64,000 nucleotides of DNA from the NCBI RefSeq assembly GCF_905475395.1, contig NC_058342.1, forward strand, positions 14,728,640-14,792,639, given 5' to 3'. Below the pieces are notes generated by a model, which was given only the letters and a program-made list of their open reading frames with translations, did no database searches and had not been told where the DNA came from. Positions 47,366 through 58,794 of this stretch are shown in pieces. Position numbers and translations under genes: made by a program. This stretch comes from Chrysoperla carnea (taxonomy: Eukaryota; Arthropoda; Insecta; Neuroptera; Chrysopidae). The first letter of the stretch is position 1, and each line of letters begins with the position of its first letter.

Positions 47366-48749
47366 CAAATTTTTTTTCTGTTTCGAATTTAGTGTTACTT
47401 TATCTTATATATTATTTCTTTAGCCTGCTCTTTCCTGAGTACGCAATATCTTCCTTATTTTTTTATCAAATTCCATGAGTTACCCCATACATTTTACATT
47501 TAAAAAAAATAGACTTACTACCTAAATTGTACCGCTTAGGAAAAACAGGTTAGAGAAATAATAATAATGTTTTTATTGTGTTCATTATGTTATGTAAAAG
47601 TAAATTTTTTTAGCCTGTTTTTAGCCATGGGTATTGCACTGCGGAATTCCTCACGAGGCGAGTTAGTATATACAGGGTGCTTTTGATTCTTAACTGACAA
47701 AGATTGGACAAACGCTTTAAATTAGAAAGTTGTTCTTTATTATAATGACAACAATTCCAACAATTATACGAAAATACAATTTTGGGTAAAACTTTTCAAT
47801 CCGTTATTGCCTCTATTCGGCTTTCGAAAAAATGTTTCGAACAAAAAATGTTACCTTTTTAATCAACAACAACTTTCTAATTTAGTTTTCATCTATCGAT
47901 TGCCAGTTATGGAGGTAAAGTTTAATGTCTGCATAAGATATGTTTCTACACACCCAACATTTTTTGCTTGAAGCAATTTTTTTTTCTTATCGGTAAAACT
48001 TATTTTCCGAGTTTCAATAACTCAACTTAAAACCAGTATAAAAGTATTCGAATGTGCTGTAAATCCAAAGTCGACATCATCGGTTCTGTTAATAAGATTG
48101 AGGTCCACTTACGCTTAAAATTTTTCGTATTTTTTTATCTTCCATTTGCCGTGCGTTTCGTCATGATATGATTTTTTTTGAGCCGAGCAATTCAATTTGC
48201 TTACTAGCCGTTTATGTTCTGAGAGATGGCAGGGAGTAAAGGATAAAATTTTTGAGAAAGATTTTATGCTTAAAAATGCAATTGTTAGTTCGTATTTATA
48301 TTTATGGTCATTCAGAGTGGGAAGTTCAAAAAATGCCACAGAGAATCGCAAACTAACTAATTTGTTTATAAGACATTTTTTAAACAATTGCAAAATACGT
48401 GAGATATTATAACAAAAAAGACTGTGTAATCTATGAGCAAAACACAATATTTTGACCAAAATACAACATCTATACAAACTTTTATTAAGCAGAAAAATAA
48501 ATTAGAAAGAAAATGTTAATTTTTTATCCTTAACTTGTTTATAATAATTGAACGGTTAGGGTTAAAAGGTTGCAACTAATCGTAAATGACGTATTTTCTC
48601 AAAATTTTAAGTTTTTACCTCTTTACTTCTTTTTTTTTAGCGGTTTTTCTTCAAAACAATGAAAATTGCTGCTAAATATAATAATTTTTAAGAAAGAAGC
48701 CCTGCAGACTTCGCATAATTTTTTAATCACTATTGTATTTAGCACTCTT
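47366..48749. other. Spacer with repeat fragments
   Basis: No gene supported. A stretch at 47680-47900 is related to 13110-13530. Confidence 0.4.
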
Positions 48750-49245
48750 TTTATACCATATATATGAAATATACCAAGGTTTACCATTTCCGGTTGCCTG
48801 TCTATCTGTCTGTCATCACGATAACTCACAAACGAAAAAAGATATCAAGCTGATCTTTTATAGCGTAATTAGGACGTAAAAAGTGAGGTCGAGTTCGTAA
48901 ATGAGCAGCTTAGATCAATTAGCTCTTGGGTCTGTAGGACCCATTTTGTAAACCGTTAGAGAATAAACAAAAGTTTAAATGTTAAAAATGCTTCTTTTAA
49001 CAAAATTAACAATTTTTGTTTGATACATTTTTTGTACACATCACTGCTTATCCACGAGGGCGCAAATTAGGTGCAAATTTTATAGTATGTATTATATGGA
49101 AAATCAGTTATGAATGTGTGGTTATCTAAGAGTGGATATCTTTCTTTACTTCTTAACATGAAAAAACAAACGATTGCGTCACCAACACTTTCTATACATG
49201 GCATTTCAACAATTAATTAAGTCAATTGTTTTTTTATCACTTGTT
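48750..49245 (+). repeat. Dispersed repeat family D, copy
   Basis: Contains TTCCGGTTGCCTGTCTATCTG and the family's right end. Confidence 0.75.
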
Positions 49246-50040
49246 TAATATAAAAAAAGTTAATAAATTGTCGTCATTAATTTTCTGCCTGAAATATGAT
49301 AATTTTGACATCGATACGACTCGACTAGTATTGCACTGTATGCTTGATAGTCCAACTGAGTCTAAAATCTGGCACTTATCGCCGGTAAAGATGAATTTTT
49401 TCATATACATTTTTTGGATAAAACTAAATTGGCTAATTCATCAATTTTTGTAGGTCTATTTTGTGGAACTTTTTTAATGTAAATTTAATAAAATAAAGAC
49501 AATATGTTGCGTTATTTCGAATTCTAAGTTATTTTTCAAAAAAAAAGTCGAAAAAAAATTAAAAGTAAAGTGGAATTCTTTAAACGCATAGTATTGTTTT
49601 ATCTAACTTACTTTAAATTACTTTAACTTGATTTTTGGATATGATGGGATTTGAATATGGAATTTTTGGATATGGAAACCAAATTTAGAGAAAAAATTTT
49701 TTACATTAGTTGAAAGTTATTTTATTTAGAAATAGGGAGTGATTCGAAAAAGACAAAATCCAGAAAGACAGTTTTCTATTGAATAATTTATTGAAATCTA
49801 TATGCTTTGAAACAAACAAATTCAATCTTTTACAAATTTTATTTTGAGATGAAACTCATTGAGGAATAATTGACAAAATGAAAATATTTGATTTAAAAAA
49901 CAATGTTCTTTATTTGTGAGCAAAAATATATTTATTTTCTTAACAAAAATAAAAATTTGTGCACTAAATTTTATGACATGGCAATTCTAGGAAATATTCC
50001 TTGAATATTATCCTAGAATCTAGATTAAATTGATCCTAGA
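49246..50040. other. 3' flank of copy 4
   Basis: AT-rich, no gene seen. Confidence 0.4.
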
Positions 50041-52315
50041 TTAAAGTAAAGATCTAAGGGTGCTTTGAAGGCAAGGTTGTTGACTTCCAAAGTTGATTTC
50101 TACTGGAGCGCTTTGAGTATTGGTAATTTGGTTGTTATTGTTTGGGTATCCTACAGATCCTCCAACGATTGATGGTTGTGGAACATATTGAGCAACTGGT
50201 AAGACTTGTTGAGCACTTGGATAGCTTACAATTTGATTGTAAACGGGTAAGGTCTGTGCATAACCAGGATATTGAACAGTTGATAAACCACTGTTTACGT
50301 TGTTTATGATGTTGGAACCACCAAATCCATTGTTTCCAATGAGTCCAACACTGCTAATTACATTTGGATATGCACCAATAGTTTGGATTTGTGGATTTCC
50401 AATGTTGTTAATGTAGTTGACTGGTCCAGACTATAATTTAAATTTTTTTTATCTATTTTTGCGTTTCGATATTCGAGTATATAATTTTAAAACCAGGTAG
50501 TGGGGAGCCATGCATGGAAATAAACTTTATTAAGCGAAAGACCTTTGTTAGAAAAGCACACACAAGCCATAAAACTTTCTAGGACCGCTGCATAGAATGT
50601 GACAAAACTTTTTTACCCCCTTCCCCCTTGGTGAGATGTCAATAGCGGTTAAACAATCGAAGAGCTACTATGTTGCTCTGTGGCGTTCTGACAAATATAA
50701 TAAATATAATTGTGTCAGATTTTGCCATATTTGATTCAAGATACGTTTTTTACTTTCATTTAATTTTACAACATTTTCTGCTAAAAAAATTATGTGATAT
50801 TTGCCAAGACCTCCCTCCCCTCTCCCCGAAGTGAGATTTAGTAAGATTCGACTCGACCGCAATCAAATTATTAATACCTTAATGATATTTTTGTAACAAG
50901 AAAATGGTTCTTGCCAGTCTTTATAAACATATAAACACAAAAATAACGATTTACAAATATGCAGGTGTGTGTGTATAATTTATATATGTATAAATTATAC
51001 ACACGATTTCTAAGCATTGAGCCTGTTGTCACAAATAGTGTACGAGCATATTTTTTTGGACTTGAATGTACCGTATTTACCCTCAAATGAATTGTTTTTT
51101 TTTATGAAATTTACCTGTGCTGAGTATACTGCAGGTACTTGATTAGCGCCATTATCTCTTAAATAAGTAAAGGAACCTTGGTTTGAGAATGGGAAACCGT
51201 TTTGATTGTTGTCTGATAAGTAGCTTAATTGTTGGGCCTGTAAAAATAAATTTAATTTTAAAAGACTTAAAGCTCGGGTAAATGTTCGGACGGCTTCAAA
51301 AAAAATGCCTTCAGTTCAATTTGTGAAGAGAGTTCGTAAAACTGAACCGATAATGAACAAAATAACTCATGCACATGTATATAAATTTTCTTGTCCATTG
51401 CGTTTAGCCGAAAATAGTGACTGATTTAAGCAAAAAGACCAGTGGGCAAAATCCGTAAATAGGGATATTTTTTTAGCAAATTGGTCCTTTTATGCAAATT
51501 GGTCTTTTCCCCCTCTCTTTTTTAGTTTTTGTAAATGCACTTCGGACCCCCTTGTGGAGCCCTTCTTCGCCGGTCTAGTTGGTAACTTCTCCTTTGTCAA
51601 CCCTTAAACATTATCTTCCGCCACTCTCCGAAAACATTATCTCCCCAAATTGGGCTGTAGATGAAAAAATAAAGACAAACGCCAAGTTAAAAAAATTAAT
51701 TTAAAAAAAAAAGTGTACGGTAAATCATGTTGAAATTAAACAAAAATTCGTTTTTAATGCTATTTAATGCAGCCAGATATTTTTTTACTATAAGTCAACT
51801 GTGCCAATTTTGCATACATAAACCATTTCCGGTAAAATAGAACAAAAATAATCATAAGAGCCCGTGTATTTTTACATATGTTTACGGTACGATAAAAAAA
51901 TCAAATTATTTTCTGTAAACTAAGGGAATTATGATCTTTTTAGTAAATTAAAAAAAAAAAATTATTTAACTGTAAATCTCGATACTGCAATACTACTTTA
52001 AAAAGCTCACCCTATATAAAGAAATAAAACGTAAAAAATATATGAACATTTTCTATGAAGGAATTTACCTGGATTGGGTACAATGACTGCAATTGATTTG
52101 CGGTATTATCGTTTAAATAAGTAAGGGATCCTTGGTTTCCGAATGGAAAACCATTTTGATTGTTGTCTGATAAATAACTCAATTGTTGGGCCTACAAAAA
52201 AAATTTAATTTAGAAAAAATTTAAATCTGTGGTTAACATTCGGACTTACCTTCGATAAAACGCTGCAACAAGCTACTGCTACCAACAATGAAGTACAAAC
52301 TTGTTTGAATGCCAT
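50041..52315 (-). CDS. Secreted N/Q-rich repeat protein, family copy 4 (longer)
   Basis: Exons 52250-52315, 52069-52191, 51115-51237 and 50041-50430, all phase 0, 233 residues. Exon 1 carries only the signal peptide (22 residues). Exons 2 and 3 are tandem duplicates of 41 codons each, both starting A-Q-Q-L-S-Y-L-S-D-N-N-Q-N-G-F-P-F. The last exon fuses the two 3' exons of copies 1-3: ...Y-A-Q-T-L-P-V-Y-N-Q runs on with no intron. The C-terminus differs (C-L-Q-S-T-L-R-S-L-L). It is uninterrupted, with a TATA box in the family position. Function unknown. Confidence 0.72.
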
Positions 52316-52401
52316 TTTTAATAATTTTTTTTGTTTATTTTAATTATTGTTAAATAATTAAAAATATTTAATTGAATATGTAATTAATTTGTTTTGAAGT
52401 C

Positions 52402-52411
52402 TTTTTATATA
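52402..52411 (-). promoter_or_regulatory. TATA box of copy 4
   Basis: TATATAAAAA on the minus strand, 87 bases before the start codon. Confidence 0.6.
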
Positions 52412-52719
52412 AAATCATGAACATGATTAAACGCATTTTAATAATTATGCGTGATTGTAAATAAAAATAAATTTGATTAAGAATTGATAAAGATACCGTT
52501 TGCGATTTGGTTAATCTAACAAAAAAAGTATTTTGTTTAAAAGGACTTTCTTATTCAGCAAAAAAAAAAAAAAAAAATTAGACGGTCCGAAACATCGGAG
52601 ATTACAGGCTTAGGTAGGTATTTATTGGATTTAATATAATATTTAGAAGGATGCAGTTTGGTAAAAAAATTACCAAGTTACAAAAGTTACTTAAAAAGAC
52701 ATTTTAAATAATATTTGAT

Positions 52720-53330
52720 CAATTTTGAGTAGGGTTGATTTGACTACTTTTGACTATTTCACCCCTCCAGGTCCACGGCTCCAAGGGAGAGTTATATCAA
52801 ACCTAGGACCTTGTTGATATAAACCCTGATACGAAGTGTCACTGCTGTCCCCTCAATTTCTCTAGAAAATCCCATTTTCCTGTGTTTGGAAAGGTTTTCC
52901 CTAGGGTGTGGGCCTCTCAAATTTTCCCGGATATGTAACTTATACCAATCCTAGGAACACCTTAAGGTCTAGCTTTGTGCCAAGTTTAATCCAAATCGTT
53001 AGAGCCGTTTTTGAGTAAACCCCAAAAATCCTGTTTTGCCTAGAGGGAAGTACCCTTGAAAAAAGGTCTAGGGAAAAAATGTAAAAAATGTCTAGAATTA
53101 TGACCAAACTGGATCTATGTATCGAGTTTGAGAAAAATCGATTGGAAATTGAAGGCTCCAGCTTAGTAACAGACATACCGACATACCGGCGGCGCAATAT
53201 TTTTTAAAAACCACTTTTTTGGAATCAGGGACCTTCAAAACGTGTATTTCCGTTGAAACCCCGATATTGATTTTTTTTCGATCGCAATACTTTATTATAT
53301 TTATAATATATTTATAGGTAAACTTATACT
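52720..53330. repeat. Probable transposon fragment
   Basis: Locally higher GC with phrases common in insect repeats (CAAGTTTAATCCAAATCG, TTTTCGATCGCAATACTT). No ORF of note; family not identified. Confidence 0.35.
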
Positions 53331-53569
53331 CCAAGAATATGTGATTAAAATTTCACCTTAGGTATCCAAGAAAATTTTTAAGAAAAAAATAATTGAAAAT
53401 CGATATAAAATACATTGTTTTTATGGAAAAATCTCAAAAAAAAGACATATTTAGAAAGTTTTTGCTAATTTTTACTTGGCACGAATGAAAACCATTAAAA
53501 AACACCACTTTTTAATAGAAAGTAAACATTTTAGCAATGACATAGAAAAAAAAGCAAGTGACTCCATTC

Positions 53570-53810
53570 ATCAAGCGATGTACGAGCAGGCTAGATTTAG
53601 GGTTAAAATTATTTTTATTTTATTGTCAACTTGATGAAGGTGATATAAGAATAAAATTTTCGATATCTGTCTTGATTTTCGAATTATCGAAAGCTGTTTA
53701 ATTAAAGAAAACTAGAAAATTTTCGATATTTTGAAAATTAAGCCAGATATCGAACAATTGTATTCTTATTTTTCGTTTTATATTGTCAAGTTATAACATA
53801 ACTAGCTGTT
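53570..53810. repeat. Relic of the TTAA MITE family
   Basis: GATGTACGAGCAGGCTAGAT and TTTTCGTTTTATATTGTCAA match the left part of 43773-44408. Confidence 0.55.
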
Positions 53811-53811
53811 A

Positions 53812-53850
53812 AACCCGCTTCGCTGGGTTGTTTTTGCACATTTAAATATC
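53812..53850 (-). mobile_element. Helitron 3' terminus
   Basis: On the minus strand: hairpin CCCAGCGAAGCGGG, spacer, CTAG at 53815-53812, then T. The element's 5' end to the right was not identified. Confidence 0.7.
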
Positions 53851-53984
53851 AAAATTGTTAAATGAAAGACTTTTTTTTTAATTCTCTCTGTGTGTACGGA
53901 ACAGTAAAATTTTTTTGGCCGATCCCAATATTATGTCTACACTCTCTGTTTGTACGGAAAAGTAAGGGAAAGATCGATAGAAAC

Positions 53985-54296
53985 CCATGGAACATTCCAG
54001 AATATTCGAGAAAATTCTAGAAAATTTGATAGAAATCCATAAAACATTCCAGAATGTTCGAGAAAATTCTAGAAAATTCGACAGAAACCCATGGAACATT
54101 CCAGATTGTTCGAGAAAGTTTGATAAAATTCAATAAAAATCCATACAACATTCGAGAATATTCGAGAAAGTTCTAGAAAATTCGATAGAAATCCATAGAA
54201 CATTCCAGAATGTTCGAGAAAATTCTAGAAAATTCGATAGAAATCCATGGAACATTCCAGAATTTTCGAGAAAAATCGAAAGACATTTGCGCCAGT
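53985..54296. promoter_or_regulatory. Array of heat-shock elements in a 52-bp x 6 minisatellite
   Basis: Six units with an exact 52-base period, the GGAAC block (or its variant) starting at 53989, 54041, 54093, 54145, 54197 and 54249. Unit 1 reads GAA-nn-TTC-nn-GAA-nn-TTC-nn-GAA-nn-TTC-nn-GAA (53990-54022), that is seven alternating nGAAn pentamers without a gap, the consensus binding site of heat-shock factor; units 2 and 5 are equally good, unit 4 is partly broken. It starts about 170 bases inside a Helitron 3' end and about 1.6 kb upstream of the copy 4 promoter. Binding is inference. Confidence 0.75.
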
Positions 54297-55775
54297 AGCG
54301 CCATCTAGTGAAAATTGTACTATTGACAGTGGGGCCTATTGTACTATTAGAACTATTTTTTTTATCTATTTTCTATGAATTCCTAGATCATTTTTAATTC
54401 CACCCCCACCAAACTCCCTTATTCACAATGGGAGCCTAAGGGCTACCCAATGACATAATCCCCTACCGAAGGTCAATGGTTAGTTTTAGGGAAAATCGGG
54501 GACATACAAACAATCTTTAATTTTTCCATTTTTTAGGCGTTTGTTCACCTGGCCGCCAATTTATAAAAAAGGTGTTATCTAAAATCTTATCATGCTCATT
54601 AGAAAACTTGTACTTTCGAGTTTTGGAATCTATTTGCCAAAAATTTTTATCACCTCCTGTCGCTTTGTACTGAGGATTGAAATGGTGAGAAATTCGAGTA
54701 TTATTTTGGTATTTTGAGTATCGTGGTATTTATTTCAATAACTATTTTACAACTTGCTTTTCAACTCTATAAATTTTTCACTCCATAAAACTTTACTTGT
54801 TAAATCGATCAATTGCATTGTTAGAGATCTGGCATCAGCGCCAAATGGCTCAATGTGAATTTCGTTACTATTTATGTTGAGAGGATTTACTATGAGTGCT
54901 AGAGTAGTCAAGCGCGGATCCGGCGCTCAAAAAAGGTGATTGGCACGGTACAGCACCTGAAATTCGGCCGAATGCAAATCGGAGTATGAACGATATAGTG
55001 CGCATGATCGATATAGTGCATTTCTAAAAAGGAGATGTTAACAAAATATATGACCTGACCAAGATTTTGTACAGTGTATTTGTAAATTAATAAACCTGTA
55101 AAATGTTAGTTTGTTCGTTCACAAAAATTACAAAAGTAAATGTGCGATTGCTTACATATCACAGTGTCAAATCTAGACTTTTACTTTTACAACTTTATAT
55201 CAAATTGAACGCCAGTATAAATTTAACATTAAATCATTTTATTTAGGTTATTTTCTTAATTCAAGCCTTCGTTTTTTTTCGCGAAAGCGTTGATCATATG
55301 ATCGATTTCCAAATGATTAGGAAAGCAAGACCGAGTGTTCTTTCCTGTCCCATTTAGGCACACAACCAAGATTTTACCCCATGAGGTGTAGAAAACGATC
55401 TCTCTGCAGTAGATACGCTGGCTAGAAGGGTTACTCTACAAATCTTGGTCGCTGGCTTGAATGAGATGAGCTACCGACTCTGGTATGGCGGAGTTATTTT
55501 CACATTCTGTTTTCCCTTTTTCCAGTTTCGGTATTCATTTGGTTCATTTACCGATATTTGGCTCATTGATAACGGAATCTAAATAGGGGTATGTAAATTG
55601 ATTTCCACAAGTACTTTTCTACCTACTTCACTAGGATTTTTTTGCTACAGGCTTTGAAACGAACGAATTTTTAAACAAATTAAAATGCCCCCCCCCCCAA
55701 TTTTTAGATAGGGTTGAATATGAAATTAGGAACAATAACTATTTAAAGCGATTCATGTTTTTTTTTATTAAATCA
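54297..55775. other. Intergenic, no gene seen
   Basis: Mixed-composition DNA; part may belong to the Helitron that ends at 53812. Nothing further recognised. Confidence 0.4.
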
Positions 55776-56983
55776 CTAGCTGATTCCCGCCCGCTTTGCT
55801 GGGCACACCAACCATTTGGATGTGAATCTATCCTTCTTTTATTAACGAGATGCCTAATTTCGATTTGATATTGATTTTAAATTTTTCAAATTTTAAGTAG
55901 GAAAAAATAGTGCCAGTCAGTGAATACACAGATTTCCACATCACCCATAAGATACTGTGTATTAGGATGTTTCCGTTATTTATTGTGACGAGATCCCCAG
56001 CAGGCCTACACCACGAAAAAATTGTCACCATAAAACTAAGAACAAATTTTGATAATTTTTTATTTTTATATATTAAATTAAATTTATAATCCTTTTAAAT
56101 TTATGATATTTAAATCAATTATATTTTTACGTCCTTTACTTTTTATGTATGACAATTTTTATAATTAACAACTACATTTCCATTTTTCATCACATTAATT
56201 TATTTCTCTTAATTTTAACATTTAATAACATTTCATGTATATGAAACTCATAATAATGGATAAAGATATGTAAATCTGTAAAATACTTTACTTACATTCA
56301 CAAAACTTCTCTGTAAACAACATTCTTCGTACGTTTATCTGGTTGGAGAGCAATGAGATCCTCAGGTGAACTCACTCTTGAACACGCCACATAAAATTGA
56401 CCATGAAAAAAACAGTCACTTCGTAAGTTTACACCCGTTAATTTTAAACTCTGACCTTGTGCTTGATTGATAGTCATCACAAAGCAACATTTTACTGGAA
56501 ACTGCAAACGCTTAAATTAAAAATGATAGTACGATGGAATCAGAAGGATTCTCGGAATGAATAGACTTTCACCTTCATACTTTTCTGTAAAATTTGTTGC
56601 TTCGATAGCGTTTCTTTGCATGGTTTTTACGTGTAGTCTGGTGACATTACACAATTTTAGGGGATTGAAATTACGCAACAACATTATTGGTGCACCAATT
56701 TTTACATGAAGAATATGAGGTGGTGTTCCCGGTGGGTTGAGTGTGTGTAGAAACTCGACAGGATAATGAACAGTATCTTCTACATCTATGACTGTATCTA
56801 CAGACTTATAAACTATAGAAAATCCGTTGGGATAGGAATTCCGTAAAATCCGTTTTTAGTGAACGTCTATGTCACGAAAGAGGTAAGTATGCGAAATTTG
56901 AACTTAATTGGACCGATAGTTTCGGAAATTTCGTGATGAGTCAGTCAGTGGTAAATCGCTTATATACATTTAATATACATAGA
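55776..56983 (-). mobile_element. Internally deleted Helitron (1.2 kb)
   Basis: Read on the minus strand: 5' TCTATGTATATTAAATGTAT (from 56983, preceded by A), then GACTGACTCATC and helicase remnant, then hairpin CCCAGCAAAGCGGGCGGG and CTAG (55779-55776) followed by T. Both termini remain but the Rep domain and most of the helicase are lost. Confidence 0.8.
56298..56825 (-). pseudogene. Helitron Pif1-like helicase, C-terminal fragment
   Basis: One frame runs from about 56825 with [22 protein letters not shown]-x-P-P-H, G-x-P-I-M-L-L-R-N and C-N-x-T-R-L, to the final motifs C-F-V-M-T-I-N-Q-A-Q-G-Q-S-L and G-Q-F-Y-V-A-C-S-R-V, and ends N-V-V-Y-R-E-V-L-stop. An in-frame TAA at 56517-56519 interrupts it. 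The family unwinds DNA during rolling-circle transposition; this piece lacks the Walker A/B part. Confidence 0.85.
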
Positions 56984-57242
56984 TTAGTTGATAGGGCAGA
57001 TCCTATCATATATGGGTAGATCCGCCACTGAGAGTGATTTTGTCGGTTTATTATTATTTTTATTTCGGCTCGTTAATATATCCAGAACGATTTCAATTAA
57101 AAAAAAAAATAATAATAATATTGTGTGTGGAATTAAAGGGCCGCAGCTTTACCTACATCCAAAGAGCCGCATGTGGCTTTCGAGTCGCAGGTTGTCGATG
57201 CCTGGTGTAGCACTATAGTTCGTTTGGATTGTGTATATTATC

Positions 57243-57581
57243 ATATACCAAGTGTTTTTGTACCATCTAGGCATATACATGTCTGTAGTATGACTGAATA
57301 CATCCGTTAGTAATGCATCTAAGCGAGAGGTATTATATACATATATTGTAAGGCTACAGATACGATACACAAGACTTTTGTTGTATGCATGCAGAGAGTG
57401 GGAGTTTTGTTGCATACAAATATTATTAATTATCTAAAAAACTTCCACTCTCCAAGCGTCTCCCAACTAATGTTAAATACATGTATATAATACCTCTCGC
57501 TTAGATGCATTACTAAACGGATGTATACTGTCATACTACAGATATGTATATGCCTAGATGGTACAAAAACACTTGGTATAT
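57243..57581. mobile_element. Foldback MITE, about 105-bp inverted repeats
   Basis: Left ATATACCAAGTGTTTTTGTA, right the reverse complement; the inner block TATAATACCTCTCGCTTAGA is also mirrored. No target duplication identified. Confidence 0.75.
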
Positions 57582-58249
57582 TGTTTAATAATATTAAGAT
57601 GATTTTTTAATAACTGACCAGTTTGTAATTAAATTAATATTGACATAATATCAATAAAGTTTTTTTACATTTCATTACCCTTTTAATTTTTATGCTCAAA
57701 AAGCAAACAAAAAATTGCTTCAATGGCAAGAATTATGTTCCTTAACATAAGAAAATTGTTTAGGCAAAAGATTGGCTACAAAAAATGGAAGAATTTACAC
57801 ATTTAAGATTATTAAAACATATTTAACTAACAGAACTCGCTGTTTTAAAAAATTTTTATTACATGGATTATGATACGTTTCAAGAATTCTTAAATTTAGT
57901 AAAAAACATGATCGAAAGATCATGACGATCCTTTCATTGGTACAATTTTTTTAATTACAGTCTTTAGGATCATTGGGAAATACTTCTTACATTTTGCAAT
58001 TAGACCATTGTATGCCGTCTTTTTCTGTACTTGTTTTTGTAATAATTATTTGATTTTACATCTCATAGATAAAGTTTTTCTTTTTAAAGCAAAATAAAGT
58101 CTTCCAAAAAGACAAATTTAAACTATAATAAAATTTATTTCTTTAATTTATGATGGTTGAAAAAATCTGTGAATTTTGCAATAAATAATTGGTTTCTTAT
58201 TTAGTCTGGTATAAATAAAAAAATTATGTGATCTTATAAAAAAGAAACA
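57582..58249. other. AT-rich spacer
   Basis: No gene seen. Confidence 0.4.
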
Positions 58250-58530
58250 ATAATAATAATAATAATAATAATAAATTACTGTATTTAAATCCATTAGATT
58301 ATTACAGGAGATGACATTTATCATACAGAAAAGATCTATTATTGCTTGATTAAAAAAAAATCAGCAAAAAGAAAAAAAAAAAAGAGAAACACAATCATAT
58401 ATTAATCCTAAAAATTAAATAGAAAAATAAATATAAAATTTGATTGAATTGAATTATGAAATTGATAAGAAAATAAAACATAGCAAGTATAAAATTAAAT
58501 TCAAGGAATATCATCCGAGAAAAAAAAAAC

Positions 58531-58561
<31 letters not shown>

Positions 58562-58794
58562 CAATAACAATAACAGCAAAAATAACAGCAAAAATAACAG
58601 CAAGAATAACAGCAAAAATAACAGCAACAATAGCAAAAATAGCAAAAATAACAATAATAGCAATAATAACACTAACAACAATAACAGTAACAATAACCAC
58701 AGTAATAATAATAATAAAAGATACCATCACAATCACAGCACTGTGTACCTTGATCAAACACAAAGTTAATTGAAACAACACAGATGTTAGTTTC
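58250..58794 (-). repeat. LINE 3' region with simple repeats
   Basis: On the LINE's strand, the stop codon is followed by a tract of (TTGCTGTTATTTT)-like and (TTA)n repeats (58535-58715) and ends in (ATT)n at 58250-58274, probably the element's 3' tail. Long Asn- or Val/Ile-only frames here are translations of the simple repeat. Confidence 0.6.

Noticed and set aside
48115-48477. 120-codon ORF on the minus strand
   Set aside because: No motif, no splice context, overlaps another frame on the plus strand; probably chance.
58395-58781. Long Asn/Ser-only frame on + and Val/Ile-only frame on -
   Set aside because: Both are translations of the simple-repeat 3' region of the LINE.
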